The notes: generated by a model not told the origin, from the sequence alone. A stretch of DNA of 64,000 bases from Castanea sativa (GCF_040712315.1 NC_134016.1:26173503-26237502), one strand, 5' to 3'; shown: positions 48,355 through 60,250, counted from the first letter of the stretch. A program made the numbers and translations.

Positions 48355-49053
48355 CTACAATAGAAGAAAAAGAAGAGTACATGGAGCATGCTTAAAACAG
48401 TTGTAAATATGAATCTCAAACCCCAGAAACAGTATACTACCTAAAAAATAACATGTATCAAAATTCATCGTCTACCACTATAAATTGAAGCAGGAAGGTC
48501 ACTCCTAAAAATAAATGGTTTTTAAACATCATAACATAATGAAATTGATAAATGCAAGAGTCTATAGAATTAAATATAGGAATGTAATGGAGACGATAGT
48601 GTAAATTGTGAATCAAAATTTGAAGTAAATTTACATATGGTTTATCATATTTGTGGTTTTCTTACTAAGTCCTAGGAATAGAGAAGCTTCAAACAGGGCA
48701 AAAAAAGAATCCTTACACAAACCTTTTCTGTTAAAGGCATAGATAATAGGTCATACAAGATCAATTGATTTGTGGTAAATTATGATGAAATAAGCTTCAA
48801 GGCCCTAATATTTATAAACCACTTAAGTCAGAAAGTAAATTCCCAAAGTCATAATCTATTTATTCTAAAGACAACCACACACAAATACATTTAAATGCTA
48901 ATAGTTCTATATATACGAAATTAAAACTAAAAGAAATCAGCAATGGCCTCTTCAAAACCCCAAAATTCCCAAAAACCCTAATTTTGAATTCAACAAATAA
49001 AACTTGAAAGAAGAAGAAGAAGAAGAATAAGAAATATTGGAAGAATTTCTTAC

Positions 49054-49146
49054 CCCAAAAGTCTCAGCCGCAAGTTCATGTTGTCTTTCAACCATGTCTC
49101 GGTTGCTTTTGCACATCCTTTCAAAATTCACTCTAACTTGAAATGC
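49054..49146 (-). pseudogene. Exon-like island, unknown protein
   Basis: A minus-strand 93-nt segment between TTCTTAG acceptor and GTAAGA donor encodes AFQVRVNFERMCKSNRDMVE followed by RQHELAAETFG in phase 0. Together with 48281-48354 it suggests two exons of one minus-strand gene or gene fragment. The intervening 700 bp has no other convincing exon. Function unknown. Confidence 0.35.
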
Positions 49147-49149
49147 CTA

Positions 49150-50366
49150 AGAAATCCCAACCAAAATGAAAATAGCACCCTTTGAAAAGCCTTGAAAACA
49201 CACAAACTTTATACATATACATAGAGAAGACAAAACTTACACACATACATACTCATATACATGGAGAAAGACAGACCTTGCAGGCAATGTCAATAGGGTT
49301 GGCCTATGTTCACAAAAGATACCAATTTTTTTCGTTCTTTCAAACATTACCCCAACAAAAAATGAGAGAGAAAATTAAAAAGAGAGAAAGTGAGAAACTG
49401 GGGAATCTGTTGGGCAAAATACTGTTTTGATTAGCATACTAAAGCCTCTGAATGTTTTATCCAAGACCTTGAGTTTCAATCAAGCACGCTAGAGGATGGT
49501 CGTTAACTCTGGATATTTTATCAGAGTTTCAGTTGGTTTCTCAGATAACAAAATTGGATTGCAAAGATAACTCATATTTTCAGCAACTTCATGAAACACT
49601 GCCCAAGATGTTAATTTGGTACAAATGCTTAGCTTAAATTTCACACTCCTCTGATTACAAACAAAATTTAAATCGAATTAAGGACAATGATTATAGTGAT
49701 TTTAGGTGATGAAAAGTTTGGTTCAAGAAGACTTTGGGGGAATTGATAAAATAAAATAAAATAAAATAACAGACCTTCTTCACATACATACATGGATTTA
49801 TGGATGTATTTATGCATGTATAGAACTATTAATATCACAATCCGGTGGCTAGAATTTAGGATTTGAATTCATTGAGATCCAAATAGAAAATAAAGCAAAA
49901 ACCATTCTGTTATGTCTGAAGAAAGGAGTGACATTCGTGGATAGCTATTGCCGTGGGAGGATAGTTATTGCATTTGAAATTCATATTTGGATTACTATGG
50001 AGTTGCTGCTGCATTCGTATTTGAATTATGGTTATCTAGATAAAGTTATATTTGAATTGGTATTTGTATTTGAGTTTCTAAGAAGTTGAGTCCCTTTAGG
50101 ATTATCTGTTAGTATTTGAACATTCATAGGATTATCTATTGTTATCAGTTTGTTATTTGAATTCCTAGGACTTGTATTTAACGTAGAATGCAAGTTTAGA
50201 GTTCACACCTTACCAATCTTGAACTTCATGGAAGCGGTCTCAAGCACATTACCTAATTTGTAATTTTTTTATTCATTCAATTAAATAGCTGAATTTGGAT
50301 AAGAAAAAGAAAAAGAAAATACTATTTTTTAGCATATCTTGTCATGACCGAATTGGGCCACTAGTC
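49150..50366. other. Intergenic stretch
   Basis: No supported gene. A short (TAAAA)n tract lies at 49748-49767. Confidence 0.5.
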
Positions 50367-50374
50367 ATAGAGTC

Positions 50375-52094
50375 CAGGGGCGCACCTAGGAATAATTACT
50401 TGGGGGGGCCGGGTTGTAATAGAGATATAGTAAATATAATTTATAAGTCTATTGGATACAAAATTATTAACTTTCATATATCATCATATACTTGATTATT
50501 AATAAATATGAAAAATTGTCTAGTTCAATGTAGACATACAAAAAATGTGAATATTCCAACTAATTTGAATGTGATTCAAACCACGAAGATTGAAAACTAT
50601 GGAGATGATTTTTTGGTCCTTTTTATGGATACTTTATGTCTCTAGGTTGATATGGACCGACTATGAGATAAGCACGTCAAATTTCATCTTGTTCACTGAT
50701 AGAGAATTCATATATTTGTTTACGTGATCCTGGATCACAGTCTATCCATTTATATTCAATTTTTGAACATTTAGAGGAACGCTCATTAGGCATTGAAGTA
50801 ACAACATTTGTTTCTACAGAAGTTCTAAGTTCTGAATGACTAATATCTTTTTTCATAAAGAATGCATCAATTGTTTGTTGTTTGCTCATCATTTGACACC
50901 TAATTTCAATCCCAAAAAAAAAAAAAAAAATCAATTTAACAAATGATAAACTAACTTGGGAGAGAGAGATAATAAATTATCATATAAAATTCATTCTTAC
51001 ATGAATTATAATATAAATACACTTGTAGTTAAGTAATGACCTTTTAGGATAAAAAAAAAACTAAATAAACAAATCAATCATAAGTATAAACAATCAACAT
51101 AAACCAAATAAATTTACAACACTCCACTACCATGTATAATGTAATGACTGAAAACCAAATACACAGACTCACGGCCCTCACCCCAATTTCCTTCCATAGA
51201 TTAATTTTTTTCATATATAATTTACTTACTTTACTACCTAACTACACAATGCAAGCCCCACCCGGCCCCCACTTAAGGGACAAACAACATAAAAGCCAAA
51301 AGGCTGGTCGCGGAGTCAATGGATCAAATAATAAAGAATACAATAACAATAAACAAAAAAACAAAACAAAAAACAAAAGACAAAGTCAAATAAGTACAAG
51401 TTGCTTTGCTGGCAAAGGGAAATCACATACACATATTTGACATTTCTATTCTACTATTAGTATTTAGTTTAGTTGTAGAGAAAAAGAGAAAAAAGTCAAC
51501 TAAAGAACTGAGATGAGAATGAATGAATGAGTGAGATACCTTGAGGAATTGAGGTGAGGGCTTGAGTTGAGGTTGAGGCAATGAAGGCTAGTTTAGCAAG
51601 CTGGTGGAGACAGCGGTGTCACGGTGAGCCGGTGGGGAGATTGTTTCTGAGGTAGAGGCGTGAGCGTGACACTATTGGAGGCGTGAATTGAGAAGGTAAA
51701 AAACTAAGGCAGAGACATGAAAGTATATTAGATTGTTCTCTCTTTTTCTTTTTTCTTTTTTCAGACGGTGAGGATTGAAGTTTGAAGATGCCTTTTGTTT
51801 GTGTTTAATTAGGTATTTTAGATTTTGGATTTGGGCTGGGCTGAGAATGTCTATGGTTTAGAAAAGAATAATTTGTTGATTAGGGAATTGGGGCTGGCAG
51901 GTGGGGCTGGATGTGGGCCAAGTTTTTTGCTTAATTTGAAGTTGTATTGGACTAGAACTCTACAAGAATTGTTGAGAATAATATGAGGGGGCTGAATCTT
52001 AACTTTTGGGGGGGCCATGTAATTTTTTTTACATACTGTAGTGGAAATTTGAAGAATTTTGGGGGGGCCAAGGAGCCAAGTGGCTCCGCCCTTG
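50375..52094 (-). mobile_element. hAT deletion derivative with transposase N-terminus
   Basis: Flanked by a perfect 8-bp duplication, atagagtc (50367-50374 and 52095-52102). Ends are CAGGGGCGCACC and, inverted from the right, CAAGGGCGGAGCC, with G-runs (ggggggg) just inside both ends. On the minus strand at about 50890-50677 it keeps a start MSKQQTIDAFFMKKD and a later WIDCDPGSRKQIYEF. Those are typical of the N-terminus of plant hAT (TTF-zinc-finger/DUF4371) transposases. The rest of the transposase is missing. Confidence 0.8.
50677..50895 (-). pseudogene. hAT transposase N-terminal fragment
   Basis: About 70 codons from MSKQQTIDAFF to ISEQDEI then stop. The family normally reads on as ...RDEIRRAYI into the TTF zinc finger and catalytic core, which are absent here. 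Not functional. Confidence 0.7.
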
Positions 52095-52245
52095 ATAGAG
52101 TCCAATCTGATCTCTAAATCCTATATCTAAAAGAACTAGGCGGACAACTCACCACCGACCCATACATATATCTATATAAGAAGCAATAAGAAACCTCAGA
52201 AAAATTAAACAACATTATAGTAGTTCAACTTTCTAGTTTCAAGGC

Positions 52246-52758
52246 ATGGGAAACATCCAGCAAAAAAAAGGCAGGGGAAACACGCAGCAGAAAGATGAAG
52301 AATATGAGCGAGACAAAAAATTTGAATTATATGTGCAAAATATGCGTAGAGCCCACAATGGGCAAGGTGATTTAGTCTTCACTTGTCAAATATGCGTAAA
52401 GCCGATGCAATCCAACCAGATATTCAACAACAAAAACAAGTGTGCACACGCTATTTGCAAGGACTGCATGGCCAAACACATCCAAGACAACATTGACACC
52501 AAGGACAAGGTGCCCCACATTCAATGCCCTGGCTTGAACTGCAACCAGTTTTTGGACCCTCTCTTTTGCGGGAAAATAATCCAAAAACCACGTTGCTTCT
52601 TCATGAACTTCAGGTATTTGCTATGACCAATATAAATATTGTTATATTATGTTATGCATATTGAATTTAATTTGCTTTTGTAAAAGTGTGAATTAGATAT
52701 AATTGTTTATTTTGAATTGTTGAATTTGGATTGAGGTAATTATAGTAAAATTTTTTAG

Positions 52759-52812
<54 letters not shown>

Positions 52813-53210
52813 GTAACTCTTTATTATATAATAATAAAATCATAACTTTTAGTTCGTTTTAATTATTTCTCCATGCTTGCCTCTAGTTCCGAAATTTTAT
52901 GTTCTTATATATTCTGAGTTTTTAAATATTTTTGCCTTTGTCTCTCCAATCTTTCATGGATAAGCATACACATAGCATATTATACTACAAACTACAAAGT
53001 TGATCTTATTGTTGACATATTAAATGCAGATGTGGGACTTGTTTCTGTGAAGACAACAGCAATAAACGTGAAGACCTCCGCCGTAAATGTATTCAGCAGC
53101 AAAAAAGAATGAAAGACAACAGCCATAAATGTAGGGGCAACCAGCAACAGAATGTATTTGTATTTGATGCCACTGTCGTCTCCGCCGCGATTCACTTATG
53201 TTCTATATAG
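52246..53210 (+). CDS. Short RING1-only RBR-like protein (truncated E3 ligase?)
   Basis: Two exons, 52246-52613 and 53030-53210, join in phase to 182 codons. The ATG gives MGN, a possible N-myristoylation start. Residues 47-99 fit RING1 of plant RBR (RNF144/ARI-like) ligases: CQIC, C66-x-H-x2-C71-x2-C74, C94-x4-C99, with FNNKNKCAH and CPGLNC. Normal family members continue with an IBR and RING2 (450+ aa). Here exon 2 reads CGTCFC, which resembles only the tail of IBR/RING2, then Lys/Gln-rich unrelated sequence to the stop. The catalytic RING2 cysteine cannot be assigned. Probably a degenerate or internally deleted copy; expression would decide. A hAT ends 150 bp upstream and a Helitron begins 3 bp after the stop. 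Confidence 0.5.
52760..52807. repeat. (TA)n microsatellite inside RBR-like intron
   Basis: About 24 TA units. Confidence 0.95.
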
Positions 53211-53213
53211 ACA

Positions 53214-53973
53214 TTAGCGTTAACCCGTGCTTTGCACGATTTTATAATATGTTTTAAAGTTTTATAGCACCAAGTTGCGGAAGATTGATTAAATGTTTTT
53301 GAAAAAAATTAAATTTAGTTGTTTGGTGCAATACAACCACTATACTTAAAAGGAGATCTAAATTATCACTTTTTTTTAAAATGGATCAACAAATTTTTAT
53401 CCACTACTCACAATCAACCACTTGGAATTGAAAACAAGTGCTTGATGACCTTCAAAGCAAAAAAGTTTTCTTATAACCAAATCCCAAAATTGTTATCTAA
53501 ATAAATAAATACTTTTTAAAATTTCAGAGAAATGGAAAAACCCATCAATGAAAAAAAATCAATTAATTCTCTCAATTATTAGTTAAAAAGATTCGGTGAT
53601 AACTACGTTGAAGGAAGAAAAAAATTTCAGAATAGAATATAAATATATGCGTGTGTGTGTTACCCATCACCATAACCAAAAATAAAAATAAAGAAACAAA
53701 CAATAAATTGTAATATGGATCATAGGTAGATTATATGTGAGATTGAACGCAGTAAGTCAAACTGTAATTTAGAGAAATCACGGTAATTTATATAAGTAAG
53801 TCAAACTGTAATTTAGAGAAATCACAGTAATTTATAGAAATGGAGAGTGTCAAGCGATTGTGGTAGTTGTTAGGGTTTTGAGGTGATGTGAAAATTTGTG
53901 AGATCTTGAAAGTGACGTGGCAAAATATTTGACAGTTAACCAAACGTTAAAAGTCTTTAGCTATTATATATGA
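53214..53973 (-). mobile_element. Non-autonomous Helitron H3 (minus strand)
   Basis: Minus-strand 5' end TCATATATAATAGC at 53973. The 3' end has a perfect small hairpin CGTGCAAAGCACG, then GGTTAACG, then CTAA (53217-53214) followed by T. 760 bp. It contains a tandem 44-bp duplication (53751-53794 and 53795-53836) and no protein. Confidence 0.65.
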
Positions 53974-54010
53974 CTAGTTGTGGACCTGCACATTGCACGT
54001 GATAAATTTT
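53974..54010 (-). mobile_element. 3' terminus of Helitron H4 abutting H3
   Basis: On the minus strand, CGTGCAATGTGCAGGTCCACAACTAG followed by T, where that T is the first base of H3. The 5' end to the right was not located. Confidence 0.5.
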
Positions 54011-54815
54011 TAGTAAGGGTTCCAAACCTATGAGACTTCCTCAAATTCTACAACTAGTTGGCTGGTGTTTAATTCCTCCTCTAATGTTGTCAATTTTATT
54101 TTAGTAATCATTTTTTATACATTACGACATTATAATTTGGTTTTGGTCTATTTTTCACTTATTGTTGATTTTATATTATACATGTCTAACACAAAATAAC
54201 ACTTATTTTTCATTACATAGTTTTATACCATATCGAATTATAATACACAATCTTAACGTCATTTTTGCATAATAAGGAGGATCATGATATCTCGTAATAT
54301 AACAAGAAGCATATAAATTCAGGATGAACCAATAGTTTAGTCTAATAGGACCGAATTTCAAAAATTAAATCAAGAAAAAAATTATGATAAATCAAGTAAT
54401 GAATAGCTCAAATTTTTTGAAATTCTCACACCGCAACAGTGTCAAATCAAAGTTCATATTTAAAAAGGATTTTTTTAAAAGGTCCGAAGAAAAAATTTAA
54501 AGCTTTTTTTTTTTTTTAATCTTATGTACCTGCCAAAATCACCTTACCAAATTACCATTTGGTTTTTAGCATAATGTATTTAAATGGGTGGAATAGATTG
54601 GAATGAACTAGAATTTTGAGCGGATATGGAGCAAAGTAGTGATTGATACTAGTTAACTAAATGATACAAATTGTTTTTGCCATCCCAGATGGAACTAAAT
54701 GGAGGGAGGAATCCTCAAATATATTAATGTTTCACGTGGCCCTATTGTTTAAACCAAGGTGGTTGATACTGTATGAGTACATATACCAGTATCGAAACGC
54801 CAACGTTTCATACTG
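54010..54815. other. Intergenic AT-rich stretch
   Basis: Probably includes the interior of Helitron H4. No gene supported. Confidence 0.4.
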
Positions 54816-55929
54816 TTAGGACACGAAGGTTTCCTCTTCGTAGATCTTCAAACTTTGCTTAAATTCTTGAGCCTTCAATGGTTCTTCAATCTTCAAAGTC
54901 TCATTGGTTCCTTGAACCTTAGAATGTTCTCGTATCCTCAAGACCTCATTTGATTCTAGAACCTTTAAAATTATTGGCGTTTGCATCTTGGATTCTTGGA
55001 TCAATGACACTTGGAATGCCAATTCTTGAATCATAGACTCTTGAATGGAAGTCTCTATTGGTGCAACAAGAATTGGTTCTTGGAAGATCATCATCACTTT
55101 CTTTGTTGGTTTTTTGGACTAAACTTCAAGGACAGCATATACATGTATATCATCATCCACTTTGACACAAAAATCAACATCTTGGCTTGCAACAATAGTA
55201 ATAGATTCTTGAAAATTGATTTGCTTTTTGAGTTTCATTGAATTAAGAGATTTTAACTCCTCTTCCATCATGTTCTCGAGACCCTCTTACAATCTTGAGA
55301 GCTCTTCATTCATGGCTTTGTTAGATTCAGCCAAGGCCTTGACCTTCTCTAAAACAACATTGTGAGATTCATACAAAGTCTTGACATCCTCTAAAACTTT
55401 ATTCACCATTTGCCCTCATTCTTTCCTAAGTTCTCTTCAGTCACATTCGTTTGTATCAAGATCGATGACTCTGATATCAATTGTTAGGAACTTGGTGATT
55501 CCTAATGGAGATTGATGGGAATTATAGGGGAATCGATGAGAATTGTAGGAAAATTGACTTAATTTGAAGTAATCACCCTCTATGGAAAAAGAAAGAGATT
55601 AAGAGAGAGAGATGCACTAATGTACTAAGAAATTAGTTAATCTTCCATTGATATCTAATATTAAATTACAATCATGTATTTATAGGAGTCTGACTATAAT
55701 GTCATTGGCCCACATGGCTCAAGATTATTGGCTAGTTAATTTAACACGTGCTCTATAAATCAAGTCACGTGTTAAATGAGCTACATGGTAATTTAGTATG
55801 TGCTCTATGAATTAAGCCATGTGTTAAATGAGTTACATGTGCTCAATCCTAACTAACTTATATTAATCTCAACCAACTAGCTAACTACTTAATTAAAGTA
55901 ATTACAACAATTATTTCATATTTTTAACA
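54816..55929 (-). mobile_element. Partial LTR retrotransposon (one LTR plus leader/gag-like region)
   Basis: An LTR-like block (55482-55929) has TGTTAAAAAT...CCTAACA ends on the minus strand. It is followed immediately by TTGATATCAGAGTC, a near match to the tRNA-Met primer-binding site. The minus-strand interior down to 54816 is an interrupted Glu/Lys/Ser-rich reading frame (VLEDVKTLYESHNVVLEKVK..., KVLESNEVLRIREHSKVQG...), perhaps gag-like. No second LTR or pol found. Confidence 0.55.
55730..55835. repeat. Tandem ~52-bp duplication within the LTR
   Basis: 'taatttaacacgtgctctata..' and 'taatttagtatgtgctctatg..' each run on through 'gtgttaaatgagctacatg'-like sequence. Confidence 0.7.
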
Positions 55930-56514
55930 TCTATGACCTTAGAACCATTGCCAATCACCAAATCCACCCAACCCTAAGGCTATGCCTGAATTCTAAGAGC
56001 CTTAGACAACAAATTATAGCATCTCAATCATCAAGAACTATCTTGAATCATCAAGGAATCCTAACCCTAAATTGAGTTCTTTAGGGAAGAGCTCCAATTC
56101 GTTTCGTCCCATAGTCCCATAGTAGTCCCCACTAGACTCTTGAAATTCAGGTCGTCTTCTGGTAAAAGGGCTAACTATGTGTAACATGTATTCCATGCAC
56201 TTCTTGTATCCTCTAAAGCTACTAAGCTGAGGAAAGGAATGAGGCGAATTTCTAGAGTTACTTTAACCACTAACCACTATTTATTTTAAGACTTGTTAGA
56301 AAAAGTTTCCATTTTTTTTTCAAGTTTAAAATTTTAAAAAATTCTTCAAGATTTTCATTTTTCTTTTTAGTTTAAGAATTTGAATTGCAGTAAAGAGTAA
56401 ATTTGGATAAGCTTAAATCCATACGTTTTTTTTATTTTTGTTTTGAATTTATGCATATCCCTCTAATTATTTTTGGTTATTTTATTTATTACTTTTCTAG
56501 GTACAATTAAATTA

Positions 56515-57650
56515 AGCAAAACTACATTATTGCTTCTTGAAGTTTATTTTGTGAGCACAATTGATTTCTCAAGTTTCAAGTAAGTTCCTATATATAAAAA
56601 AAAAAAATAAAAATTTTAAGTAAGCATTATTAGTCTCTCAAGTTTTAAAAAAGAGTTGTAATAGTCATTTTTGTTAACTAATGTTAGTGGCAACCTGTCA
56701 TTTTTTTACTGATGTGGCATTATTTACTGAAATAATTATTTTAAACCTAAGAAAACCCATTAATATCAAAATTACTTGACCCATCCAGTAAATAACGGGT
56801 AATACCAAATCAAAAAAAAAAAAAAAAAATCTGAAATCCAAAAATCTCCAAAATCTTTGGCAATGTTGTTCTAGTAACACTGTTTAAATGTTGTCGAAAT
56901 ACGTGTAAATAAAAAAGTATTGTAAAAATACGTGTTATGTTGTTTAAACAACGAAAATTGTTGTTTAAACAATACAACCAAATAGGCCCTGAATTGCGTA
57001 AGAAAGAGGAGGAGAGGGTGAGCCCCTAGACCAGTTTAGTGCAAGAATGAAGAATCTACATTTATGAAATAGCAACCCAAATTTCAAAAAGACCAATATA
57101 TATATATATATATAATCGTAGTCTTGAGACTTGAGGTTGTTGAAAATTATTTTGAGAGCATAACACATCACAAGAGGCACATGTTGGAGGGAGAAAATGA
57201 TATATGGGTTTCTGTTTTGTGGACCAGAAAGTTTGGGAGTAGGAAGTTAGCTTCCGATTCGATCTTGAATATCTATTAGAATCCCAGATATTGCTATTTG
57301 CTACTATGGAATCAAGAAGTCAGCTTCGGGGTTAGGTCCAATCCAATTTGGATAGAATCGTAGAGCACACGTCTCTCTCTGACGCGATTCAGCTGTCAAA
57401 TTGGTGATTTTGGATTTAATATTTTGATTTGGTTAATAGGTTTGCTTATGTTTAAAATAATTTTTGTAATTTTTCATTATAAGAAATGACTAGTTATTAT
57501 TCTGTTAGTCATGTAACAACGATTGTTTTTTAGAAGAAAGTCATGTAACAACAATTGATTAACACAATTCATTTTTAAAACTTGAAGAATCAATTATGTT
57601 CATAGGATAAACTTTAGGAACCAATTATTACTCAACTCATTTAAAGTAAA
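56515..57650. mobile_element. TIR element (~1.1 kb), unclassified
   Basis: The left end region 'gaagtttattttgtgagcacaattgatttctcaagttt' and the right end read inverted 'aaagtttatcctatgaacataattgattcttcaagttt' match at most positions, extending inward. No transposase. Exact ends and target duplication not determined. Helitron H5 abuts its right side. Confidence 0.5.
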
Positions 57651-57651
57651 A

Positions 57652-57992
57652 CTAGCATCTCAGAACACACTCGCACACGTCTAAGAGGCTCTTCTATTTT
57701 TTAACTTATTTTTTTATTTGTAAAATTTAATAGTTTAAAATAAAAAGACAAAAATAATGTTCATTTCAATTTTCTAACACCCCCCCCTCCAAAAAAAACT
57801 AGGTTCTTTTTTTTTTGGACATGTTCAACTCTAAAAAAAAAAAAAAAAAGGAAAGTGTAAGGAGAGGTGGTGCCTAATTTTATTGGATATGGAGAAACTT
57901 GGTGAATTATTTTTTTTAATTTACCTAAAATTTAGGAGTTTTAGTTAGAGTTCATGGCTTAAATGGCTTGGAAGCCCCTTAAATAGTATAGA
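57652..57992 (-). mobile_element. Non-autonomous Helitron H5 (341 bp)
   Basis: Minus strand: A|TCTATACTATTTAAGGGG at the 5' end; an imperfect hairpin (CCTCTTAGAC...GTGTTCTGAGATG) then CTAG|T at the 3' end (57655-57652). No TSD, insertion between A and T. Confidence 0.7.
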
Positions 57993-58116
57993 TAATGAAA
58001 TTTAAATAAACTATCCAAAAAAGAAAATTAGTCTCATAAAAAGAAAATGAAAAATTGTATTTTAAATCCTATAGTTTAGGGATGTAACATAGTAGATCAT
58101 ATAATTTTAAAAGTAA

Positions 58117-58587
58117 CTAGCCTCATCACACTCGCTCCGCACGTGTGATGAGGTTCTTTTTTTATTTTGAGTTTAATGTAATTTTTCAATTTGAATTTAT
58201 TTATTGTTAGCGAGGTTACACATAAAGGAATTTTTAAGAAACTAAAATTTAGGATTTAAAATGAAGTAAACTGCTGGGTTTAGTGTGTGCTAGTTTTTAG
58301 AAAAATATGTATTAAACATGCGTAGGATATATTTAAATAGAGAGTGTGCTAATTTTTAGGAAAAAAATTTCTTTGGTAGGTTTTTTTTTTTGAATTACAA
58401 TTGTAACCTCGTTTTTTATTTTTTAAGAATAAGGATTATGTAATTAAATTAGGTGTAAATCTAAGGATTATCTAATTAAATTAGGGATTAAGATTTTTTT
58501 TTTTACTTATATGGATTAAGTAAACCTAATTTTGACATTTTTTTTAAAACTATAACTAACTTTTTGAATCCTCTTAATATATAGAGA
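58117..58587 (-). mobile_element. Non-autonomous Helitron H6 (471 bp)
   Basis: Minus strand: A|TCTCTATATATTAAGAGG at the 5' end. The 3' end has an 11-bp perfect stem (CCTCATCACAC / GTGTGATGAGG) directly followed by CTAG|T (58120-58117). Best-preserved Helitron of the window; no coding capacity. Confidence 0.8.
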
Positions 58588-58959
58588 TAAATAAAATTCC
58601 AATAATTTCGAAAGTAAAAAATTAAAATTTGATATTTCAAAAGTAAGAAAATTAAACCTCAATTCATTTAGGAACTAATTTATTTTTGTGAGTTAGTTTA
58701 ATTTTTTACTCCTTCGAAATTTCAGGATTTTATTTGTTAATTTTGAAATTATATAGTTTAATTTTTTTTTTGTAATCTCCTTTATAATTAATTTCTTTTT
58801 GAAACTTTAAAATTTAATTTATCATATTCCTTAAGAATTATATGTTTTAATATATTAAAAACAAATTATCTTTTACCAAAGAAAAGAAAAAAATGGTTTT
58901 GGAGAGATTAAAAAATAACAAAGTTTGGTTACAAAATTGGTAGCACCCTAAGACTACAA

Positions 58960-59215
58960 CTCTCACTTAAAAAATTAACATGACAATATATTTTGAAAAT
59001 CTAATTGTTAGATTGTATGCTCTTTATGTGTAATTTTATACTACAAAAATTTGAATTTTTAAACATTTAATTGATGACATAGCTATGATTTTTAATCTTC
59101 TACAAATTTTGCAAATATGATAGTATAAGATAAAAATAGAATTTAATGATGAATTTGTCAAAATTCGTATCCAATAAAAAATATTGAGTGAATTTGTGGT
59201 TCAGGCTACAACCAT
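58960..59215. repeat. MITE-family remnant (related to 39972-40387)
   Basis: 'tgaaaatctaattgttagattgtatgctc' through 'ttgatgacatagctatgatttttaatcttc' parallels the interior of the nested MITE. Termini eroded. Confidence 0.4.
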
Positions 59216-59337
59216 GTTTGTTGTCAAACTTTATCCTTGAAAGAAAGACTTACTAGGGAAAGGAATGAAATAATCCTCTTATTAAACTTATAAATACTTT
59301 TAAACAAAGAAAAGGGAAGTATGTTTTTGAAAATTTG

Positions 59338-59833
59338 TTTTATTATGGTTATATTCATCATGTTTTTTCCATGGCAAACGCATAAGATGTGTGTTATCAA
59401 TGATTCAATTGGGAACGAAAACTGTAAGAAAATTATAAAGACCTCAATTAATTTTAAAGTCATTTTCACAATTAGTTGATGTAATTTATTTTAGAGAAAT
59501 GATATGTCCACAACATTTTTACAACGTTTTTACAACAAATCCTAAGTGGCAGGTTGTTACTGGTTATTATTATTGGGTCAAAAAAATAATCTTAGTGTTA
59601 GATTCAAATTTAAACCAATAACAACTAACCACCTATGATTTGTTGTGAAAATGTTGTAAAAATGTTGTAGACATAGCATCTCTCTTTATTTTATTATGAT
59701 TATATTCATCATCTGTTTCCATGGCAAACGCAAAAGATGTGTGTTATCAATGATTCAATAGGGAACGAAAACTATAAGAAAAATATAAAGACCTCAACTA
59801 ATTTTAAAGTCATTTTCACAATTAGTTGACGTT
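59338..59833. repeat. 145-bp direct duplication flanking a MITE
   Basis: 59338-59482 and 59690-59833 are near identical ('tattatggttatattcatcat' through 'gtcattttcacaattagttga'). They lie in the same orientation 352 bp apart, with the MITE at 59493-59686 between them. Confidence 0.85.
59493..59686. mobile_element. Short foldback MITE (194 bp)
   Basis: Inverted arms of about 65 bp make up most of the element. The left arm 'agagaaatgatatgtccacaacatttttacaacg' and the right arm read inverted 'agagagatgctatgtctacaacatttttacaaca' continue to 'acaacaaatc.ta.gtgg'. It would form a stem-loop in RNA. Confidence 0.8.
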
Positions 59834-60064
59834 GTTGATCTGTAAGTAATGGAAAAAATATAATAAATTAATGTAAATGTGATAAGTAGACAACCATAAC
59901 TTACCACATAAAATAATTGTGAAAACGGGTATAAAATTGGTTGTTATCCTAGAATAAATATATCATGGAAGGGAGTGCAGATCTTTTTTAGGGGTAGCTA
60001 GAAAAGTGAAAACATTTTTCTTTTATGGGAGTGAAAACATTTTTAATGAAGAAATAGAAAATGT

Positions 60065-60250
60065 TGTGGGTTCTAATTAGCTCAATTGGTAAAATATTTA
60101 ATAGTTGAATAAGAGATTTGTGATTCAATTCATGCCTACACCAAAATCAATTTGTATCTTAGTTTGATGATAAATAGTACAATAATAAAAAGTGGACTTT
60201 ATAGGTTGAAATTCTATAAATAAATAATAAAAAATATATTAAAACATGTA
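60065..60250 (+). mobile_element. tRNA-derived SINE
   Basis: A-box-like ttagctcaattggtaaaa and a decayed B-box (gattcaattcatgcc), followed by the family body 'caatttgtatcttagtttgatgataaatag'. Same family as 6060-6195. Confidence 0.6.

Noticed and set aside
54816..55097. 93-codon Glu/Lys/Ile-rich minus-strand ORF as a host gene
   Set aside because: Directly follows an LTR and primer-binding site and is broken by stops; treated as retroelement interior.
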